This document shows, in pieces, positions 6,804 through 8,954 of a stretch of 8,954 bases of DNA. A model generated the notes under the pieces. That model was not told the DNA's origin and did not search any database. It saw only the letters and a list, made by a program, of their open reading frames with translations. Origin of the DNA: an uncultured Chlorobiales bacterium (GTDB lineage Bacteria > Bacteroidota > Chlorobiia > Chlorobiales > Chlorobiaceae); contig CAIUQW010000341.1 in assembly GCA_903901395.1 (NCBI GenBank), forward strand, positions 1 to 8,954, written 5' to 3'. Position numbers and translations under genes: made by a program. Each line of letters begins with the position of its first letter. Position 1 is the first letter of the stretch.

Positions 6804-7700
6804 GCGTAACCAAATGACAACACAAAGCATTTCTATCAACATCAATTTAGATGGGCTTCGTGGTGAGCTTCAACGCTCACTTCAAGATGTTATTTGCCTA
6901 GTGTCCACTGGCTTAAGTGCAAACTCCAACATAGACCCAAATAATCTATCTCTTCCCACAGCGATAAAGCATTCGTTCAGTAGCATTAACATGAACGAGT
7001 CAGAGTTTGATGAATATTATAGGCAATGGATCATATCTAATGGGTTTCGTGATGCCATAGAATCCATAAGTACATTTCTTGAATCGGCAAACCGAGTTTT
7101 ATCAATATGGGGGTTGGTAAAGAAACAAAACTCAGGAGAATCAGTTACTGCCGAAGAGTGGAAGCATATTTTTCAAGATGCTGGAAATAAATTTCATAGG
7201 CTTGGCCTTCCAGATAAAATAAAACACATAAATGAACAACATCAAATATCTGTAACAGAAGCTTTGTCAGAGCAGGTTCTTAGTTTAAATATTGCTCGTA
7301 ATTGCTATGTACACAGAAAAGGGATTGTAAGTGATAGAGATGCAAATTCAGATGCCGAATTGAAAGTTATGTGGACGCACATGCATATGTTCCTTATGAA
7401 CGAAGATGGTGAGCAAGAACTCATTTTTGGCGTACCATTAGAAAAGGAAAGCACTGTTCATGTAAAAAGACAACAGAAAGAAAAAACGTTTCCAATCGGC
7501 ACCAGACTAAACTTTTCAGTCAATGAAGTCTCTGAAATGCTTTGGTGTTTTTTTCTTTTTGGTAATGAATTAGTTATGAATATCAGTAAATTTGGAGAAC
7601 TACATGGTTTTGTGCAACCTGCTGATGCACAGCAAGGATAATGCGCCTAACACGGCGCTCCAGCCGACGCGCCAAAGGCGCGCGCGGCTGAGCTAGAGCG
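6798..7700 (+). mobile_element. Integron gene cassette 2 (HEPN-like gene + short attC)
   Basis: This 903-base unit starts after the G of GTTAGGC and ends at the G of GTTAGCG. The gene starts 16 bases after the left boundary and stops three bases before the R'' core of its attC. Its first bases and its R'' core are complementary over nine positions. Confidence 0.82.
6814..7641 (+). CDS. Cassette-encoded HEPN-like domain protein, candidate ribonuclease toxin or defence protein
   Basis: This 275-aa protein is predicted largely alpha-helical and soluble, with no signal peptide or membrane helix. Its best landmark is SLNIARNCYVHRKGIV (157-172). R162-N163-x3-H167 matches the R-x4-6-H active-site motif of HEPN domains, including the frequent Asn after Arg and the helix-terminating basic/Gly turn seen in RiboL-PSP/MAE-type HEPN families. 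The upstream helices (about 80-130) would form the rest of the bundle. The C-terminal ~80 residues, with VPLEKESTVHVKRQQ (207-221) and FPIGTRLNFSVNEVSEMLW (226-244), look like a separate small beta/alpha part. HEPN proteins are often RNases in toxin-antitoxin, CRISPR, abortive-infection or restriction contexts, but some are inactive. No antitoxin partner gene is next to it. No Shine-Dalgarno precedes the ATG. Assignment to HEPN is by motif only. Confidence 0.7.
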   Translation: MTTQSISININLDGLRGELQRSLQDVICLVSTGLSANSNIDPNNLSLPTAIKHSFSSINMNESEFDEYYRQWIISNGFRDAIESISTFLESANRVLSIWGLVKKQNSGESVTAEEWKHIFQDAGNKFHRLGLPDKIKHINEQHQISVTEALSEQVLSLNIARNCYVHRKGIVSDRDANSDAELKVMWTHMHMFLMNEDGEQELIFGVPLEKESTVHVKRQQKEKTFPIGTRLNFSVNEVSEMLWCFFLFGNELVMNISKFGELHGFVQPADAQQG

Positions 7701-7706
7701 TTAGCG
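7645..7706 (+). other. attC: attC recombination site 2 (short, GC-rich, 62 bp)
   Basis: R'' GCCTAAC (7645-7651) and R' GTTAGCG (7700-7706) bracket a strong imperfect palindrome. GCTC and AGCCG (7657-7660, 7662-7666) pair with CGGCTGAGC (7685-7693), leaving C7661 extrahelical. GCGCC (7669-7673) pairs with GGCGC (7677-7681) around an AAA loop. This is the classic 59-base-element layout of mobile-integron cassettes and differs in length and composition from attC 1. Confidence 0.9.
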
Positions 7707-7838
7707 GACATCCTGCCCAAGTAAACCAACGGGTGTTGAATCCAGGCAGCCTGAGTCGCTCGGCTGGAAGAAAAAAATCGAAATCGGAATCAAAGCACAA
7801 CGTGACCGTAATCGCTCCTTCGAGCAAGGGAGTGATCA
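7707..7838. other. Noncoding spacer between the last attC and the 3' end of mutY
   Basis: It is GC-richer than the island and shows no gene. It contains a small hairpin (7747-7766: CAGCC, bulged T, GAG with CTC-GGCTG) and the stem described next. No further R'' core (YTAAC preceded by the CGC needed to pair with GTTAGCG) follows, so a third complete cassette is not present. Confidence 0.5.
7811..7836 (-). terminator. Hairpin just after the mutY stop, weak terminator candidate
   Basis: ATCGCTCCTT (7811-7820) pairs with AAGGGAGTGAT (7826-7836), with one bulge and one G-T pair around a CGAGC loop. It starts two bases beyond the mutY stop. No T-tract follows on the minus strand, so intrinsic termination would be inefficient. 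Confidence 0.3.
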
Positions 7839-8672
7839 TCATTTACCTCCGCCCCCACCAGACTCCCCGACAATCCGGAGCATCCGGTTGTCGCCGTACT
7901 CCTCGATCATCGACTCCATGACCATCGAATCGACAATCGAGCCTATGCCGTGCGGGCAATCGGCGTAGCGCTCCTCGACCGATTCGCGCGAGAGTTCGCC
8001 AGCGGCGAGCAGTTCGCGCAAAAGCGCTCCGCGATACCAGCGGCGCGAGCCTTTGAAGCTCGACTGCTTCGTCAGCGGCGCGATGCCGGTTTTCCTGCCG
8101 GTCAGCTCCATCGCGCCGAAATCCATCAGCGCGTTGTGCCAGTCGCGGCTCCGACCTTTCGGCAGCACCTCGTGAGCCACATCAAGCAAGGCTTTCGGCG
8201 TGATCGATTCGGGAAGTTGCAGCTCGTGGATCAGCACGCGCCGGATGTTGGTATCGACGGCGGCTATGTCGAGGTTGTCGGCGAAGACAGGAATCGAGCG
8301 GCTCGTGTAGGCGCCGATGCCGGGAAGCGCGATGAGTATGGCGGGATCGCCGGGCACCTCGCCGCCATGCTGCTCGACGATCATCGCCGCCGCGCGATGC
8401 AGCCGCTGGCCACGCCCGTTGTAACCGAGGCCACTCCACTCTTCGAGCACCTCGCGAAGCGAAGCCGAGGCGAGAGCCCGAACATCGGGAAAGCGCCCCA
8501 GCCAGCGCAGAAAGCGCGGCGCGACGCGGTCAGCCTGGGTCTGTTGCAGCATCACCTCGCTCACCATGACGGCGTAGCGGTCGGTGGTCAAGCGCCAGGG
8601 AAAGCTGCGCCCGTTCTTTTCATAGAAGTCGAAAATCCTCGACTGAAAAGACTCGACACAAGCGGTATTCAT
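7839..8672 (-). CDS. MutY-type adenine DNA glycosylase lacking the Fe-S cluster and NUDIX-like domain
   Basis: This 277-aa HhH-GPD protein has the MutY active site. SEVMLQQTQ (38-46) holds the catalytic Glu39. [14 protein letters not shown] follows, then the helix-hairpin-helix LPGIGAYTS (116-124), and [10 protein letters not shown] (138-147) with the catalytic Asp140. It would remove adenine opposite 8-oxoguanine or a related mispair. In ordinary MutY, ALMDxGAM is followed by four Cys binding [4Fe-4S]. Here the stretch reads [20 protein letters not shown] (181-200) and QSSF, with none of those Cys, and only two Cys remain in the whole protein. The C-terminal OxoG-recognising domain (about 100 residues) is also absent; a Gly-rich tail ends the protein. 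Fe-S-free MutY relatives exist, so this is probably a functional variant. It is transcribed leftward, downstream of rplS, with a 165-base gap. Confidence 0.87.
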   Translation of the reverse strand: MNTACVESFQSRIFDFYEKNGRSFPWRLTTDRYAVMVSEVMLQQTQADRVAPRFLRWLGRFPDVRALASASLREVLEEWSGLGYNGRGQRLHRAAAMIVEQHGGEVPGDPAILIALPGIGAYTSRSIPVFADNLDIAAVDTNIRRVLIHELQLPESITPKALLDVAHEVLPKGRSRDWHNALMDFGAMELTGRKTGIAPLTKQSSFKGSRRWYRGALLRELLAAGELSRESVEERYADCPHGIGSIVDSMVMESMIEEYGDNRMLRIVGESGGGGGK

Positions 8673-8719
8673 GGCAGGGTAAAATCAGAAAGGAAATAAT
8701 AACGCAGCCCGTGCTCTTC

Positions 8720-8757
8720 GTCCATCAACGTCCATTGCGTCCATCAATGTCCATCAA
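8720..8757. repeat. Short tandem repeat of GTCCAT units
   Basis: GTCCAT recurs at 8720, 8730, 8739 and 8749, alternating 10- and 9-base steps, so the repeat unit is effectively a 19-base dimer (two copies). It lies between mutY and the rplS terminator, upstream of mutY, with no clear function. Confidence 0.6.
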
Positions 8758-8782
8758 AGCAGCGCTGCGTAAAAACCAACAA

Positions 8783-8810
8783 AGCAGCGCCACCGTAAAG
8801 TTGCGCTGCT
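8783..8810 (-). terminator. Probable rho-independent terminator of rplS
   Basis: AGCAGCGC (8783-8790) and GCGCTGCT (8803-8810) form a perfect 8-bp GC-rich stem with a 12-base loop, 27 bases beyond the rplS stop. On the minus strand it is followed by TTGTTGGTTTTT (8782-8771). A second palindrome, GCAGCGCTGC (8759-8768), lies just beyond and repeats part of the same stem sequence. Confidence 0.6.
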
Positions 8811-8837
8811 CTGCCTGAAAGCTGGAAATGCTACAGC

Positions 8838-8954
8838 TTACGCCTGGGCCGAAGCGCTCTTGCGCTCCTTGACCTTCAGCGCGGCCTTGCCGGTACGCTT
8901 GCGGAGGTAGAAAAGCTTGGCTCTTCTGGCCTTGCCGTTCCTGACCACCGTGAC
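8838..8954 (-). CDS. rplS: 50S ribosomal protein L19, C-terminal 38 residues (5' part outside window)
   Basis: The frame enters from the right edge and ends at TAA (8840-8838). The visible residues [20 protein letters not shown], then [10 protein letters not shown] and a short Ala/Ser tail, match the C-terminal signature of bacterial L19 (G-K-x-R-R-A-K-L-x-Y-L-R, then GKAA-x-x-KE). L19 sits at the 30S-50S interface. In many bacteria rplS closes the rpsP-rimM-trmD-rplS operon; the upstream genes would lie to the right of the window. Confidence 0.93.
   Translation of the reverse strand, partial: VTVVRNGKARRAKLFYLRKRTGKAALKVKERKSASAQA

Larger units (their letters stand above)
6201..7706 (+). 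mobile_element. Two-cassette integron array without integrase (CALIN-like)
   Basis: Two promoterless genes in the same direction are each followed at once by an attC-like site. The three recombination cores are GTTAGAT (6201-6207), GTTAGGC (6797-6803) and GTTAGCG (7700-7706). The first two fit the GTTRRRY consensus; the third departs at the last bases. GTTAGAT is the exact complement of the R'' core ATCTAAC (6671-6677). GTTAGGCGC (6797-6805) is the exact complement of GCGCCTAAC (7643-7651). This pairing is expected because both halves lie side by side in the free circular cassette. The array is much more AT-rich than its flanks and lies between convergent chromosomal genes. No intI gene is present in the window, although one could lie elsewhere in the genome. 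Confidence 0.85.

Noticed and set aside
6206..7641. The two cassette genes as a toxin-antitoxin pair
   Set aside because: A full attC and a cassette boundary separate them, their base use differs, and the 156-aa membrane protein does not look like an antitoxin.
7747..7766. Hairpin after attC 2 considered as a degenerate attC
   Set aside because: The arms are only about 8 bp, and no RYYYAAC/GTTRRRY core pair brackets it.
7733..7921. 62-aa plus-strand frame beyond the array, considered as a third cassette gene
   Set aside because: It overlaps the 3' end of mutY, looks like basic low-complexity read-through, and no third attC follows.
7950..8699. 249-aa plus-strand frame antisense to mutY
   Set aside because: It mirrors GC-rich codons of the real gene; the mutY motifs on the other strand are decisive.

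Overview
The window looks like chromosomal DNA of a green sulfur bacterium (Chlorobiaceae, Chlorobium/Chlorobaculum-like). This is inferred from the GC-rich coding style, the family of the C-terminal L19 fragment, and short interspersed palindromic repeats (CGTCATTGCGAG ends, CCCGACTTGTCGGG) of a kind I associate with these genomes. No database search was possible, so the taxon is a judgement.

Layout. Positions 1-3379 hold a leftward operon for a surface glycan or envelope polymer. In transcription order it has a flippase-like membrane protein (UPF0104/LPG-synthase TM type), a GT-B-like glycosyltransferase coupled to it by an ATGA overlap, a CMP-nonulosonate-type cytidylyltransferase, and an iron-containing alcohol dehydrogenase that runs off the left edge. 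A 454-bp divergent spacer with a perfect 14-bp palindrome separates this operon from a rightward AMP-forming long-chain acyl-CoA synthetase (3834-5663). Positions 5664-6060 are filled with nested inverted repeats of interspersed-element type.

The most notable region is 6201-7706. It is a sharply AT-rich island holding two integron gene cassettes in tandem, with no integrase gene anywhere in the window (a CALIN-type array). Cassette 1 carries a 156-aa three-helix membrane protein and a long 133-bp attC. Cassette 2 carries a 275-aa protein with an R-N-x3-H motif typical of HEPN ribonuclease domains and a short 62-bp GC-rich attC. For each cassette, the core bases at its start are the exact complement of the R'' core at its end. 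A circular integron cassette should show this, and it fixes the boundaries at 6201|6202, 6797|6798 and 7700|7701. A promoter-like TTGATT-17-TATTCT lies just upstream and points into the array.

To the right, a leftward mutY-type adenine glycosylase gene (7839-8672) keeps its catalytic residues but has lost the four Fe-S cysteines and the C-terminal NUDIX-like domain. The window closes with a probable terminator and the last 38 codons of rplS (ribosomal protein L19), also leftward. The island therefore sits between convergent genes (acyl-CoA synthetase and mutY), where insertion would not break an operon.
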